A stretch of DNA of 64,000 bases from Vibrio jasicida CAIM 1864 = LMG 25398 (GCF_000400365.1 NZ_BAOG01000014.1:1-64000), one strand, 5' to 3'. Numbered from the stretch's first letter, positions 53,093-63,976 are shown. Notes: a model not told the origin generated them from the letters alone. Numbers and translations: made by a program.

Positions 53093-55402
53093 ATGTGTAA
53101 TAAACATCAAGGTTGCCAATCAGGCAAAATCAAATCTGCGGTGGCAATAGGTGCTACGGAGTCTTGTTCCGCACCAACAAAACCAACCTTAAATATCACT
53201 CAAGCCAGTGTTATGGCTTCAGAAGAGTCATGTTGCAGCAGCAGTGGTGGTTGTAGTAATGACCCTGCTGATGAAGAAGGCCCTGCCGAACCCATAGAAA
53301 CCTCCATTCGCCATAGCTGGTTGGTGTCTGGCATGGATTGCCCTGCCTGTGCCCAAAAGCTTGAAAAAGCCGTTTCTTCTATAGACGGTGTACTCAAGGC
53401 CAAAGTCTTGTTTGCGACGGAAAAGCTGGTGGTTGATTTTGACAATCGCGCTCTTGTGCCTGTGATTGAACAAATCTCACAACAAACAGGATTCCCACTG
53501 TCTTCGACTGATGCTCCAAAGCCAAAAACTGAGAAGAAGGGTTGGTTAGGTATCATCAAAGACAATGCTCAGATACTTTCTATTGCAGGTGCGATGGCAT
53601 TTGCCGGTCTTATTTCGGACGTTAATCCGACGCTGAGCACGTGGTTGTTTACCTTGACCTGTTTGTTGGGTCTATACCCAGTGGCAATGAAAGCTTTCAA
53701 ACTCGCACGCAGTGGTACGCCCTTTGCTATCGAGACGCTCATGAGTGTGGCGGCTTTAGGTGCGCTATATCTTGGTGAAACCGCAGAAGCTGCGATGGTG
53801 CTATTGCTTTTCCTTATTGGTGAAAAGTTAGAAGCATATGCATCCTCCCGTGCTCGTAGCGGTGTTCAGGCTCTGATGGATTTGGTGCCAGAAAACACGA
53901 CTTTGATTGTGAACGGAGAGCGTAAAGAAGTCCCTGCCTCTCAACTTCAGCTGGGTGACGTGATTGAAGTAGCACCGGGTGGTCGTATGCCTGCTGACGG
54001 TGTTCTTATCAATCAAGCCGCAAGCTTTGATGAAAGTGCTCTTACCGGTGAATCGCTGCCTGTTGAACACATTGAAGGTGGGAAAATCATGGCTGGCGCT
54101 GTGGTTGTCGACAAAGTCGTGCAAATTCAAGTGACGTCTCGCCAAGGTGAAAACGCGATTGACCGAATTCTTCATTTGATCGAAGAAGCGGAATCACGCA
54201 AAGCTCCACTAGAACGCTTCTTAGATAAGTTCAGCCGTTGGTACACTCCTTTGATGATGTTGGTGTCGCTACTTGTCATTATTACACCACCATTGCTGTT
54301 TGCTCAGCCTTGGGAAACATGGGTATACCGAGGCTTAGCGTTACTATTGATTGCTTGTCCATGTGCGTTAGTTATCTCGACACCTGCGGCGATTACTTCT
54401 GGTTTAGCAGCGGCAGCAAAACGAGGCGCCCTCATCAAAGGTGGTGCAGCATTGGAACTGTTGGGACGCGTTGAGTCCGTTGCGTTCGACAAAACAGGTA
54501 CATTGACACAAGGTAAACCTCAAGTGACCGATGTGGTTGCGATAGGTGTGACTGATGAGCAGCTATTGAGCCTAACAGCATCGATTGAAATCGGTTCAAG
54601 CCATCCGCTAGCGATTTCACTGGTGAACAAAGCTCAAGACCAAGGCGTGATGATTCCGGAAGCCACAGACAAAACTGCGCAGGTAGGTTCTGGTGTGACT
54701 GGCTTAGTCGATGGCAAAGTGGTTCAAGTGATTGCACCTTCTAAAGCCGAATTCAAGTTGAATAAAGAAGTCGAAGATCGTGTACTTGAGCTTGAAGGGC
54801 AGGGTAAAACAGTGGTTGTTGCTCGCCATGACTCTCAAGTTATTGGTCTGATTGCGTGGCAAGATACGTTACGTCAAGATGCTCAGCAGGCGGTTGCGGC
54901 TTTGAAACAACTGGGTATTTCATCTGTGATGCTAACCGGTGATAACCCACGCAGTGCTGAAGCGATTGCGAACCAAATTGGTCTCGATTACAAGGCGAGT
55001 TTACTGCCTGCCGACAAAGTCCATTACGTCGAAGAAATTTCTGCGCAGCATACGGTTGCAATGGTCGGTGACGGTATTAATGATGCCCCAGCAATGAAGG
55101 CATCCAGCATTGGTATTGCCATGGGAGGCGGTACAGACGTTGCCTTAGAGACTGCAGATGCTGCGCTGACTCACAACCGCTTGGTGGAACTGCCAGCCAT
55201 GATTGAGCTATCACGCGCAACATTAAATAACATTCGTCAGAACGTTGCTTTGGCTTTGGGTTTAAAAGGGGTGTTCTTAGTGACTAGTTTGTTAGGTATT
55301 ACAGGCCTATGGGTTGCGGTACTTGCTGACAGTGGTGCTACGGCCTTGGTGACTCTAAATGCTTTGAGATTGCTTCGATTCGAGTCCAAACAAGTAAAGT
55401 AA
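53093..55402 (+). CDS. zntA: Zinc/cadmium/lead-exporting P1B-type ATPase
   Basis: A 769-residue heavy-metal ATPase. A Cys-rich N-terminus (SCCSSSGGC) and one HMA domain with MDCPACAQ (about 80-140) are followed by the metal-channel CPC at residues 422-424, the phosphorylated D466 in DKTGTLT, the HP motif in SSHPLAIS, and GDGINDAPA. CPC with an N-terminal Cys-rich stretch indicates Zn2+/Cd2+/Pb2+ export from the cytoplasm. The MerR-type promoter upstream supports metal induction. Confidence 0.93.
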   Translation: MCNKHQGCQSGKIKSAVAIGATESCSAPTKPTLNITQASVMASEESCCSSSGGCSNDPADEEGPAEPIETSIRHSWLVSGMDCPACAQKLEKAVSSIDGVLKAKVLFATEKLVVDFDNRALVPVIEQISQQTGFPLSSTDAPKPKTEKKGWLGIIKDNAQILSIAGAMAFAGLISDVNPTLSTWLFTLTCLLGLYPVAMKAFKLARSGTPFAIETLMSVAALGALYLGETAEAAMVLLLFLIGEKLEAYASSRARSGVQALMDLVPENTTLIVNGERKEVPASQLQLGDVIEVAPGGRMPADGVLINQAASFDESALTGESLPVEHIEGGKIMAGAVVVDKVVQIQVTSRQGENAIDRILHLIEEAESRKAPLERFLDKFSRWYTPLMMLVSLLVIITPPLLFAQPWETWVYRGLALLLIACPCALVISTPAAITSGLAAAAKRGALIKGGAALELLGRVESVAFDKTGTLTQGKPQVTDVVAIGVTDEQLLSLTASIEIGSSHPLAISLVNKAQDQGVMIPEATDKTAQVGSGVTGLVDGKVVQVIAPSKAEFKLNKEVEDRVLELEGQGKTVVVARHDSQVIGLIAWQDTLRQDAQQAVAALKQLGISSVMLTGDNPRSAEAIANQIGLDYKASLLPADKVHYVEEISAQHTVAMVGDGINDAPAMKASSIGIAMGGGTDVALETADAALTHNRLVELPAMIELSRATLNNIRQNVALALGLKGVFLVTSLLGITGLWVAVLADSGATALVTLNALRLLRFESKQVK

Positions 55403-55428
55403 TTTCACGACCTAATCGATTAATTATT

Positions 55429-55458
55429 AGCCCGAGGTGGATTCGCCTCGGGCTTTTG
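55429..55458 (+). terminator. Terminator after zntA
   Basis: The stem AGCCCGAGG / CCTCGGGCT with a loop of about 7 bases is followed by TTTT. Confidence 0.82.
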
Positions 55459-55599
55459 TATTTGTATGATTGAAATCATTTTCCTGAATGATTTGATTGA
55501 AGAGTCACTGTTTATTATGCAACACAATAGCTTTATGGCTTTCAAAGTGTGATCAAAACCGTTTTTATTTGAAAGTGTAAGTTTATTACATTGCTTCAT

Positions 55600-55615
55600 T
55601 GTGATTATGATCACT
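55600..55615. promoter_or_regulatory. CRP-like site upstream of udp
   Basis: TGTGATTATGATCACT fits the CRP consensus TGTGA-N6-TCACA at nine of ten positions. It lies about 95 bases before the udp start. In E. coli udp is under CRP and CytR, so the same control is likely. Confidence 0.65.
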
Positions 55616-55710
55616 CTATGTTGGTGAAAGGTTCGCTACAGTGCATCTGTACCCAACAACTTACTAATGAGCTTATTGCTTACAAAATAAGCCACAACAA
55701 GGAGCGAATT

Positions 55711-56469
55711 ATGTCTCAAGCTGTATTCCATTTAGGTGTTACTGAAGCGGATCTTAATGGTGCGACTCTAGCAATCATTCCAGGCGATCCTGCACGCGTA
55801 CAAAAAATCGCAGAAGAAATGGAAAACCCAGTATTTCTAGCAAGTCACCGTGAATACACGCTATACCGTGCAGAGCTAGACGGTAAACCTGTTGTGGTTT
55901 GTTCTACAGGTATCGGTGGTCCATCTACGTCTATCGCAGTAGAAGAACTAGCTCAGCTTGGTGTTCGCACTTTCCTACGTGTTGGTACTACTGGTGCAAT
56001 CCAGCCACACGTAAACGTAGGTGACATGATCGTTACGACAGGTTCTGTTCGTCTAGATGGCGCGAGCCTACACTTTGCTCCAATGGAGTTCCCAGCAGTA
56101 GCAGACTTCGAAATCGCAACAGCAATGAAAGCGGCTGTTGAAGAGTCTGGTGCAACCGTTCATATGGGTGTGACTGCTTCAAGTGACACTTTCTACCCTG
56201 GTCAAGAGCGTTACGACACGTTCTCTGGTCGTGTTGTTAAGCGTTTCCAAGGATCTATGCAAGAGTGGCAAGACATGGGCGTTCTGAACTTCGAAATGGA
56301 GTCAGCAACACTCCTAACCATGTGTGCAAGCTCTGGTTTGAAAGCAGGTTGTGTGGCGGGTGTTATCATCAACCGTACGCAAAAAGAGATTCCAGATCAT
56401 GCAACGCTGAAAGAAACGGAAGCTCGCTCAATTAAAGTTGTAGTAGAAGCTGCGCGTAAGATGCTTTAA
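55711..56469 (+). CDS. udp: Uridine phosphorylase
   Basis: A 252-residue nucleoside phosphorylase that splits uridine with phosphate into uracil and ribose-1-phosphate. Motifs: [13 protein letters not shown] (phosphate loop), [38 protein letters not shown] and the substrate loop FEMESATL. I chose the ATG behind AAGGAG; the longer upstream frame runs through the promoter. A double terminator follows. Confidence 0.95.
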   Translation: MSQAVFHLGVTEADLNGATLAIIPGDPARVQKIAEEMENPVFLASHREYTLYRAELDGKPVVVCSTGIGGPSTSIAVEELAQLGVRTFLRVGTTGAIQPHVNVGDMIVTTGSVRLDGASLHFAPMEFPAVADFEIATAMKAAVEESGATVHMGVTASSDTFYPGQERYDTFSGRVVKRFQGSMQEWQDMGVLNFEMESATLLTMCASSGLKAGCVAGVIINRTQKEIPDHATLKETEARSIKVVVEAARKML

Positions 56470-56502
56470 GCACAACGGTTAGTTGGCATTTAAACAAACG
56501 GG

Positions 56503-56532
56503 AAAAACCAGAGGTTCGCCTCTGGTTTTTTC
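56503..56532 (+). terminator. Terminator after udp
   Basis: The stem AAAAACCAGAGG / CCTCTGGTTTTT with a TTCG tetraloop is a textbook intrinsic terminator. Confidence 0.92.
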
Positions 56533-56568
56533 TATCTATAGAATGGTATTTTGCGGGTGACACGCAAT

Positions 56569-56598
56569 AAAAAAGCAGCGAGAACGCTGCTTTTTTAT
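56569..56598 (-). terminator. Terminator of the CARF-nuclease gene
   Basis: AAAAAAGCAGCG / CGCTGCTTTTTT with a short loop. It has A- and T-runs on both sides and follows the leftward gene at once. Confidence 0.85.
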
Positions 56599-56612
56599 TT
56601 GAGTACAGATGA

Positions 56613-57773
56613 TTAGATTTCGTCAGAACCACCGGCGGCTTCAAACCATGCACTTAGATGTGTTTTCAGATCTTTCAGCTCATCAGGGCCAATAAGCGCC
56701 AAACCTAAGTCCTCTGCACGAGTGATATCGTTATGACGCAGTGGGCGGAAGCTAACTAACATTGCTCGCGCTTGCAGACCACCTAGAAGGTCGCGCAATG
56801 ACTCCAATTTGTACAAGGTATCATCGCCATCATCACGCATGCCTTTAGTTTTACATTCGATGATGTGTAACTTGTTGTTCACCACAGTCGCAACATCAAG
56901 CTCGTTACGAACTTCGCTTTCGCCAAGTTTGCGATAAACCTGAACGTTCAACGATCGGTCTTGAATAGTCGGCATTGTGTCTTGGATTTGCTTCACAGTG
57001 CTGTGAACTAACGTTTCTAACCATTCACCATTTGAGAAGCGACGAGCATCTTCATCGATAAAGGTGAGAACCCCATTTTCATAGGTTGCAATTTCTGCTT
57101 CCACCAAATCAGTCAGAAGCATATTCAGTTCACGGTAGCCTTGCTGCTTCTCAGAAAGCTCTACATCTAACTTTTGTTCTTTACGACATGTCGTCGCAAG
57201 ATAGTTAAGCGTCGCCAGTCCAGGACCAAGTTCTAGCGCATTAGAAGCCCAACGCTCACCCAGTTCATAAAGTTTTTGGTCTAGTTGAGGAGGCAGATCG
57301 ACGTGGTGGAATTCACCGCGTGCACCGAAGATAGTCAGGTAATCAGAGATGGTGATGTGGTCTTCAACTTGCGTGTCTTCTTTACCATCAGGATACAGCC
57401 AGCAAAGTTTGTCGCTGTTTGGCTCAACGACAAAGATTGGCCAGCGGTACGTACGGAAAACTTCATACACAGAAAGCAGTCGGTGGCGAAGGCCGCAACT
57501 TGCATTCAGTTTTACTTCTTCACCTCTATCATGGAGGTCTTTTGCCAATTTATGGATCGATTGCTTAATAAGAGAAGTGTTTACAACAGAAGGAATTTCA
57601 AAAAATTCAGAAGTAATTTCTCGCTGCTCCAACACGGCACTCAGTCGCTCGTACATATCAGATTGGCTTTTGTCGCCGATGAAGACGATATGTGTGCTAA
57701 CAGTGCGATTATCCAAAAGAGGAGTGACCAATCTCACTGGGTCTTGGTCGATAATACCAACATGAACAGCCAT
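56613..57773 (-). CDS. Stand-alone CARF-nuclease (DUF1887, VC1899/Card1-like)
   Basis: A 386-residue protein. The N-terminal about 140 residues form a CARF-like Rossmann domain (VHVGIIDQDPVRLVTPLL), with a winged-helix part in the middle and a C-terminal PD-(D/E)XK nuclease: D293 (NELDVATV), E306 and K308 (IIECKTK). I recognise it as the family of V. cholerae VC1899, structurally related to the type III CRISPR nuclease Card1/Can2. The usual CARF glycine motif reads ASCGLRHR. No type III genes are nearby, so its activating ligand, if any, must come from elsewhere. Confidence 0.82.
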   Translation of the reverse strand: MAVHVGIIDQDPVRLVTPLLDNRTVSTHIVFIGDKSQSDMYERLSAVLEQREITSEFFEIPSVVNTSLIKQSIHKLAKDLHDRGEEVKLNASCGLRHRLLSVYEVFRTYRWPIFVVEPNSDKLCWLYPDGKEDTQVEDHITISDYLTIFGARGEFHHVDLPPQLDQKLYELGERWASNALELGPGLATLNYLATTCRKEQKLDVELSEKQQGYRELNMLLTDLVEAEIATYENGVLTFIDEDARRFSNGEWLETLVHSTVKQIQDTMPTIQDRSLNVQVYRKLGESEVRNELDVATVVNNKLHIIECKTKGMRDDGDDTLYKLESLRDLLGGLQARAMLVSFRPLRHNDITRAEDLGLALIGPDELKDLKTHLSAWFEAAGGSDEI

Positions 57774-57938
57774 AGATTTTCCTTCTTATTTGGCTTGCTC
57801 GAAAAGAGAAAAGAAAAGGGATGAGCAAGCCATATTAACCATATGTAGACAAGGCTCATAAAAAACAAGGGCGACTTCAATAAAAAGTCGCCCTTATACA
57901 GTTGGTTGCAAAAAATCTGTTAACTGTCGATGCTGCTC

Positions 57939-59930
57939 TTATAGTTTAAATCGATGAACTAACTCGTTTTGCTGATTAGCCAGTTGGGTTAAAGATTCGC
58001 TGGTCTGAGCGATGCTCGACATCGCATGGTAGCTTTCATCTGCGATACTGTTGATGTCTTCAATATTGCGTGCAATGTCAGCTGACGTCTCGCTTTGCTC
58101 TGCTGCCGCCTGAGAAATATGCGTACTCATTTGGCTGATTTCGATAATAAGCGCTTGGATTTCTTCCATTGAGCTATTGGCTTTCGATGCTTGCTCTACT
58201 GACATTTCCATGTCACTCATGCAACTTTGGATGACTTGGTTAGCGGATTGCGAACTTGATTGTAGGTTACTGATCATTGCCTCAATCTCAGTTGTCGATT
58301 GTGTGGTCTTGGAGGCAAGCACACGAACTTCATCTGCGACGACCGCAAAACCACGACCTTGTTCGCCGGCACGTGCAGCTTCAATTGCGGCATTTAGGGC
58401 AAGCAAGTTGGTCTGCTCGGCAATGTTACGAATCACATCCAGAATCGAGCCGATTTGACCACTCATCTTTTGCAGTTCAGAAACGGCAGACACCGATTCG
58501 TTCAAGCGTGTTTCAAGTTGGTTAATCGTCGAAATGTTGCTGTTCATGACATTTCGACCTTGGTCCGAGGCGGTTTCTACACGCTGAACCATTTCAAGTG
58601 AGCCTTGTGCACTTTGCGCTACTTCCTGCACCGAATGTGACATCTCTGTCATTGCGGTTGCGACGGTCGCGGTTTGCTCGCGCTGCGCATTCAATTTAGA
58701 TTGCGCTTGAGAAGAAGTTTGTTCATTCGTTGATGCGGTAGATGCAAGGTTATCTGAGGCGTCATTTAATTTCACAAGAATGTTGTGCAGGCTGTCTGCC
58801 AACGTATTAATGTGACCACTTACGCGGCTGAACTCGTTGTTGTAACGGTTATCGATGCGCTGCGTCATGTCACCTTCGGTCAAGCTTTCTAATACCTTCA
58901 AGATACGAGTCAATGGTTCACGTACACTTTGTGCAATGTGATAGCCGATAGCTGTCGCAAACAGAACCACAATCACTGCGATCACAATAGCTTTGGTTAC
59001 ACCAGCAGAATAGATGTCACCTGCATCGGTCAGAGACTCATTCAATTTGTCTGTCGCTGTTGTTGTAAATTGCTCCAGAATCGACATGCTTGAATCAACT
59101 TTAGTCGCTAGATTTGCGATATTGTTGTACAGCGCAGAACGAGCAGATAAGTAGTTGTTGTGTTGGTCTAATACACCACCACGCATGCCTACGTCTCGAG
59201 TAAATTGATCCACTGAATCACCAAAGGCTTTTTTAAGCTCAGGTAACTGAGTAACCAATCCACGAAATGCGTAATTCAGGTGCGTAACCGCTTTACGGTT
59301 TTTCGCAACGGCTTGAGTCACAAACTCTGGATTTGAGCTAGCCAATGCGTCCGATGTGATCACCTCTGCATCTTTTAGCTTAATGAAATAGCTTTTTGCC
59401 ATCACTTTGACTGAGATGCTTGATTGATCGGCTACGTATTCTTTCAGACCAACGGAAAGTTCGGTGTTGAGCTTTTGGAAACGACGAGAAGACTTCTGCA
59501 CTTCTTCTTGTGCCGCAAACATCGCTTCGTAGTTGTCCATTGCTTCCTTTGCTTCGGTAAAGTAGCTCTGCTCAAGTTCTTTAAGCTGAGAAAAAGGTTC
59601 TGCTAGGGAAGGGTAGATTTGGCTGGCCACTTCAAGTTGGCCTAATGTGCCTTCGAATCGTTGTTGAGATTTAGCAAACTCCTGACGCATTTCATCCATG
59701 CGCTGTTTATTCTCCGTGGTCAGGAAGTCTTTGAAAGATTTGTCCGCAGAAAGTAGCTCGACACTGGTTTGGTTGGATAGGGATACCAGTGGAAGTGATG
59801 ATTTAGATACTGTCTCAAATTTGCCGTGAATATCATTCATGCCCCCCATCATAATGGCAATCGTGACCGCGAAAAGGACGATGATCAGCGCGAAGCCTGC
59901 ATACATCCGTTTAATTACTGAACCTCGCAT
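57939..59930 (-). CDS. Methyl-accepting chemotaxis protein
   Basis: A 663-residue receptor: a transmembrane helix (about 10-30), a long helical periplasmic sensor (about 30-310), a second transmembrane helix (about 315-335), a HAMP domain (about 336-390) and the signalling domain. The conserved hairpin tip reads [20 protein letters not shown]. It controls CheA and flagellar rotation in response to an unknown ligand. I used the internal ATG behind GAGAGGAAG; the longer frame adds 37 non-conserved residues. Confidence 0.93.
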   Translation of the reverse strand: MRGSVIKRMYAGFALIIVLFAVTIAIMMGGMNDIHGKFETVSKSSLPLVSLSNQTSVELLSADKSFKDFLTTENKQRMDEMRQEFAKSQQRFEGTLGQLEVASQIYPSLAEPFSQLKELEQSYFTEAKEAMDNYEAMFAAQEEVQKSSRRFQKLNTELSVGLKEYVADQSSISVKVMAKSYFIKLKDAEVITSDALASSNPEFVTQAVAKNRKAVTHLNYAFRGLVTQLPELKKAFGDSVDQFTRDVGMRGGVLDQHNNYLSARSALYNNIANLATKVDSSMSILEQFTTTATDKLNESLTDAGDIYSAGVTKAIVIAVIVVLFATAIGYHIAQSVREPLTRILKVLESLTEGDMTQRIDNRYNNEFSRVSGHINTLADSLHNILVKLNDASDNLASTASTNEQTSSQAQSKLNAQREQTATVATAMTEMSHSVQEVAQSAQGSLEMVQRVETASDQGRNVMNSNISTINQLETRLNESVSAVSELQKMSGQIGSILDVIRNIAEQTNLLALNAAIEAARAGEQGRGFAVVADEVRVLASKTTQSTTEIEAMISNLQSSSQSANQVIQSCMSDMEMSVEQASKANSSMEEIQALIIEISQMSTHISQAAAEQSETSADIARNIEDINSIADESYHAMSSIAQTSESLTQLANQQNELVHRFKL

Positions 59931-60165
59931 AAGTGAGCTTCCTCTCCCGAAAATAGACAACGTAAATAAGAATTGTCTTAAAAAAGTAACAAAATTCATC
60001 GGATTGTATTGAGTTTGCGACGCACGTTTTATGACGCACACGACAAAAAAAGCTTCAACGTCACGAGTTATATTGATAATGTTAAGTGAACACTGTTTTT
60101 TATTGAGCTCGCTTTTGGCTTAGCGCATACTAAATAGGTTACACACCTTATAAAATGGAGTACCC

Positions 60166-60516
60166 ATGGCGGAAGAAACCATCTTTAGCAAAATTATTCG
60201 CAAAGAAATCCCAGCAGATGTCCTTTACCAAGATGAGCTAGTGACGGCATTTCGCGACATTAATCCGCGTGCGCCAAGCCACATCCTTATCATTCCAAAC
60301 AAGCTAATCCCAACCACAAATGATGTGGAAGCGGATGATGAAGCAATGATGGGACGCATGTTCACCGTAGCGAAAAAACTAGCGAAAGAAGAAGGCATTG
60401 CAGAAGACGGTTACCGTTTAATCGTAAACTGTAACTCACATGGCGGTCAGGAAGTCTATCATATTCATATGCACCTAGTGGGCGGTCGTCCTTTAGGTCC
60501 TATGGTATTGAGCTAA
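60166..60516 (+). CDS. hinT: HIT-family purine nucleoside phosphoramidase
   Basis: A 116-residue HIT protein with the histidine triad [10 protein letters not shown] near the C-terminus. It hydrolyses adenosine phosphoramidates and related compounds. It opens the hinT-lipoprotein-ycfL-lpoB-thiK block, the same order as in E. coli except for the extra TPR lipoprotein. Confidence 0.95.
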   Translation: MAEETIFSKIIRKEIPADVLYQDELVTAFRDINPRAPSHILIIPNKLIPTTNDVEADDEAMMGRMFTVAKKLAKEEGIAEDGYRLIVNCNSHGGQEVYHIHMHLVGGRPLGPMVLS

Positions 60517-60589
60517 TCTTTAGAAGGAAGTGGATGAAGAACGTCATCCACTTCTTTATTCCTCGAACGACACATTTGTGGAGATAAAT

Positions 60590-61984
60590 GTGAAACATGG
60601 TGTGAAGCTATTCGGATTAATTAGCTGGACCTTGCTCGCGACAGGGTGTGCGAATTTATCCGCTGGCAACCTGTTCAGTCATTACAGTGACCAAAATAAA
60701 GAAGTTTACCAAGCGGTGGTTGCAGGTGAATACGCGAAAGCTGAGCAACTTCAATCAAGCGATGTAGGTGGCGAGATACTTGGTAATTTCGAGCAAGGCC
60801 GAATCTCTTTTCTTGCAGCAGATTACCCAACCAGTTTGAGTTCGCTTGAAGACAGCGACCGTGCAGTACGTAAGCAACAAGACCGTGCCACGATTTCTGT
60901 CACGGAGGCGGCGACTAGCGTGGGTTCTTTAGCCGTTAACGACAATCTAAATGAATACCAACCAGCCGACTATGAACTCGGCTTTTTGCATTTGTACCTT
61001 GGTCTGAACTACTTACAGAAAAATGATCTTGAAGGAGCTTTGGTTGAAATGCGCCGAGCCAATCAAGTTCAGGAAGCTGCAAAGAAAGCTCGTGAAAAGG
61101 AACTAAAGCAGGCCGAAAAGGATCTTAAGAAGCAAGGTATGTCTGCCAACTTGGGTAGTGTACTTGCGAACTATCCGGATGCCGGTAAAAAGCTTAGCTC
61201 CGTACAAAACGGTTACTTGTTCTACCTTTCAGGTTTGCTTTATGAAGCGTCACGAGATTTGAACAGTGCGTACGTAGACTATCGTCGCGCGCTCGCTGTG
61301 ATGCCAGATAACAAACAAGTGATTGAAAGTGCAATGTATGCCGCGAAAAAGCTCGGTATGCGTCAAGACCTTCGTATGCTGGAAAAACGTTACGGCAAAG
61401 CGCCTTCAGGACTGAGTAAGTCACAAGGCCGCGTGATCGTTATAGACGAGCAAGGCGTGGTGGAAGCACTGCAAGGTTGGCGCATTGATTTGCCGATTTA
61501 TGATAGCCGAGGCGACGGTGCGATTTATTCGCTTGCGCTGCCTTACTACCCGAAACGTGGAACGCAGCGTTTTGGAGATGTTGCGCTCAATGGCAACAAG
61601 CTACCTTCAAGCACACTGACTGATGTGAACGCGATGGCGCAAAACGATTTGCACGAACGTTTGACCACGATTGTGATTCGCCAAGCGATTCGTGTTTGGG
61701 CAAAAGACAGAATCCGAAAAGAAGCGGCAAAAGGCGATGATGTCGGCAACATTCTTTTCAATGTGTGGAATACATTAACCGAACAACCTGATACCAGAAG
61801 TTGGCAGACGCTTCCTGGGACGGTCAAAACGGCGTCTAAAGTTGTGAAACCGGGGCAGCAAAGTATCAATGTTGGTGATCAGGTGTATCAATTTGAAGTG
61901 CCAGCACAGCAAACCACGTTGGTGTGGGTTTCTCGACAGGGAACGCATTCAACGGTATGGCACAAACAATTAGGGAGATTGTAA
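60590..61984 (+). CDS. TPR-containing lipoprotein (COG3014 type)
   Basis: A 464-residue lipoprotein; the lipobox LATGC lies near residue 19 of the GTG-started frame that has a GGAGAT site. Tetratricopeptide-like helices occur at about 60-250 (for example ADYELGFLHLYLGLNYLQKND and LSGLLYEASRDLNSAYVDYRRAL, in fragments). A beta-rich C-terminal part follows. It overlaps ycfL by one base. Placed beside lpoB, it may help envelope assembly; the function is unproven. Confidence 0.8.
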   Translation: MKHGVKLFGLISWTLLATGCANLSAGNLFSHYSDQNKEVYQAVVAGEYAKAEQLQSSDVGGEILGNFEQGRISFLAADYPTSLSSLEDSDRAVRKQQDRATISVTEAATSVGSLAVNDNLNEYQPADYELGFLHLYLGLNYLQKNDLEGALVEMRRANQVQEAAKKAREKELKQAEKDLKKQGMSANLGSVLANYPDAGKKLSSVQNGYLFYLSGLLYEASRDLNSAYVDYRRALAVMPDNKQVIESAMYAAKKLGMRQDLRMLEKRYGKAPSGLSKSQGRVIVIDEQGVVEALQGWRIDLPIYDSRGDGAIYSLALPYYPKRGTQRFGDVALNGNKLPSSTLTDVNAMAQNDLHERLTTIVIRQAIRVWAKDRIRKEAAKGDDVGNILFNVWNTLTEQPDTRSWQTLPGTVKTASKVVKPGQQSINVGDQVYQFEVPAQQTTLVWVSRQGTHSTVWHKQLGRL

Positions 61985-62376
61985 TGAAAGCATGGCTTAT
62001 TGGCTTGGTAATGATCATCGGTTTAGCGGGGTGCGCTGATAATACCGCGGGTATCCGAATTGACGGCCAAACACAAAAAGTATTCTTCCACGATAACGTA
62101 ATGGGCAGTCGTTTATTAGTCGATAATATTACGACGACTTACGTGGATGATCGTCCACGCGGTGTTGTACAACTAAGTAGCAACTACAAAGGTGACCAAG
62201 AAATCCTTTATCGTTTTTACTGGTATGACAATTCTGGGTTGGAAGTGAACACCAAGCCAGGCCCTTGGCGAAAAATGATCGTACGTGGATTTGAGCAAGT
62301 GACGCTGTCAGAAGTGACAGTGAATCCAAACGGTACCCAATTCCGTGTACAAATTCGCGAAGCACTAGATAACTAA
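61984..62376 (+). CDS. ycfL: YcfL-family lipoprotein
   Basis: A 130-residue lipoprotein with lipobox GLAGC (Cys17) and a single small beta domain ending VQIREALDN. Its ATG overlaps the stop of the preceding gene (TAATG), showing translational coupling. It lies before lpoB as in E. coli. The function is not known. Confidence 0.88.
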   Translation: MKAWLIGLVMIIGLAGCADNTAGIRIDGQTQKVFFHDNVMGSRLLVDNITTTYVDDRPRGVVQLSSNYKGDQEILYRFYWYDNSGLEVNTKPGPWRKMIVRGFEQVTLSEVTVNPNGTQFRVQIREALDN

Positions 62377-62463
62377 CCCACTTTTGGGTAAATAATTTTA
62401 GGCAGCTTGCTGCTTTTCCAAGGTGGAGACGCCTTGGGATGAAACACAAACTAAGGAACTCTC

Positions 62464-63054
62464 ATGAAAAAAAGTATTATTGCTCTTTTAGGTCTTGCCG
62501 TCATTTTGGGTGGTTGTTCAAACAAAGTCTCTTACGGTGATGCGCAAGCGACTGAAACTACAACCATCGATTTCGGCTCGACGGATCTACAAAAAATTGC
62601 TGGTGAAATGGTAGACAGCATGATGATGTCAGGTTCAGTGGCAGCAATTACTCGTGACCAACGTCCTATCGTATTTGTTGAGCGCATCAAGAACAAAACA
62701 AGTGAGCACATCGATACGGAGTCTATCACCGACACTATTTCTACTAAGATGTTGAACTCAGGTAAGTTCCGTTTCGTGGATATGGATCGTGTTGAGTCAG
62801 TTCGTGAGCAACTAAACTTCCAAAATACGGATGAGCTAGTGAACCAAAGTACGGCAATTCAGTTCGGTAAAATGGTCGGTGCGCAATACATGCTTTACGG
62901 TAACCTTTCTAGCATCGTAAAAGATGCGGGTAGCGACAAAGACGTATATTACAAAATGACGATGCGTCTGATGGATCTAGAAACTGGCCTGATCGAATGG
63001 GCGGATGAAACGGAAATCCGTAAAGAGCAATCGAAGAGCCTATTTGGTCTTTAA
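62464..63054 (+). CDS. lpoB: Penicillin-binding-protein activator LpoB
   Basis: A 196-residue outer-membrane lipoprotein: lipobox LGGC (Cys18) followed by a short linker and the LpoB globular domain (about 45-190, with RPIVFVERIKNKTSEHID and GAQYMLYGNLSS). LpoB spans the periplasm to stimulate PBP1B during wall synthesis. The linker is shorter than in E. coli. It is cotranscribed with ycfL and thiK. Confidence 0.92.
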   Translation: MKKSIIALLGLAVILGGCSNKVSYGDAQATETTTIDFGSTDLQKIAGEMVDSMMMSGSVAAITRDQRPIVFVERIKNKTSEHIDTESITDTISTKMLNSGKFRFVDMDRVESVREQLNFQNTDELVNQSTAIQFGKMVGAQYMLYGNLSSIVKDAGSDKDVYYKMTMRLMDLETGLIEWADETEIRKEQSKSLFGL

Positions 63055-63097
63055 TTGATTCTATTTGGTCCTACGACCTTGAGTGGAGAAGTCATTA

Positions 63098-63976
63098 ATG
63101 GCGTGGTTTTCTTGGCAACAAGCGAAACAATTAGACCCAAGTCTTAATACCCTTGATAGCTTCTTTGCTTCTCCACCAGTGAAGGTACAAACCGTCACTG
63201 GTGGGTTAACCAATCGCTGTTGGCGGTTGGAATCCTCAGAAGGCCTTGCTTACGTCTGGCGCCCGACCAGCAACGTGTGTAAGGCCTTTGCTATATCTCG
63301 TCATAACGAATATCAAGTGCTTAACGCGATTGCCCCTCTCAACCTAGGACCAAAGCCTGTCTTTGTGCATGAGCAAGGTTTGTTAGTGGAATGGGTGCCG
63401 GGTGAAACGCTGACGAAGCCAGGTATTGATATTGAAGAGCTATTGCCGATTGCTGCTAGGATTCATGAATATCCTGCAAAGGCGGTTCCTTTAGTACCGT
63501 TCTCGTATCTTTCGCGCATCGACCATTATTGGTTGGAACTGGCTGGCCAGTACGTCGGCACTGAGTACGAAGCGCTTTATCTAAAGTGGCGTTCTGAGCC
63601 AAGCGTGGCGCAAGTCCCTGCAGCGCTGTGTCATTTTGATCTTGGGTGTTACAACTTAGTTCGAGGCGAAGAGGGCGTGAAAGTGATCGATTGGGAGTAT
63701 GCTGGCTTAGCGGACCCAAGGCTCGACTTGACCTTGATTCTGCAACTCGCCGACGTGCCTATTGAACAAGGTGTAGAACAGTATTGCCAAACTCGTGGCA
63801 TTGAAGACGTCGCTTTATGGTTGGAAGGCGTGCGAGCGTGGATGCCAAGAACTCGAATGATGGCGATGCTTTGGTATTTATTGGCCTACAAATTATGGGA
63901 TGATGAACAATACTTGAGCAGTGCATACGAGTTTAAAGACTTATTATGTATGGAAGATCACTGTTTTGAGAACTGA
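63098..63976 (+). CDS. thiK: Thiamine kinase-like phosphotransferase
   Basis: A 292-residue kinase of the choline/aminoglycoside phosphotransferase fold. The catalytic loop CHFDLGCYNLV and the metal-binding VIDWEYAG are both present; the N-terminal lobe has the glycine stretch TGGLTNRCW. By order after lpoB it is ThiK/YcfN, which phosphorylates thiamine. The ATG at 63098 is used because GGAGAA lies before it. Confidence 0.82.
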   Translation: MAWFSWQQAKQLDPSLNTLDSFFASPPVKVQTVTGGLTNRCWRLESSEGLAYVWRPTSNVCKAFAISRHNEYQVLNAIAPLNLGPKPVFVHEQGLLVEWVPGETLTKPGIDIEELLPIAARIHEYPAKAVPLVPFSYLSRIDHYWLELAGQYVGTEYEALYLKWRSEPSVAQVPAALCHFDLGCYNLVRGEEGVKVIDWEYAGLADPRLDLTLILQLADVPIEQGVEQYCQTRGIEDVALWLEGVRAWMPRTRMMAMLWYLLAYKLWDDEQYLSSAYEFKDLLCMEDHCFEN

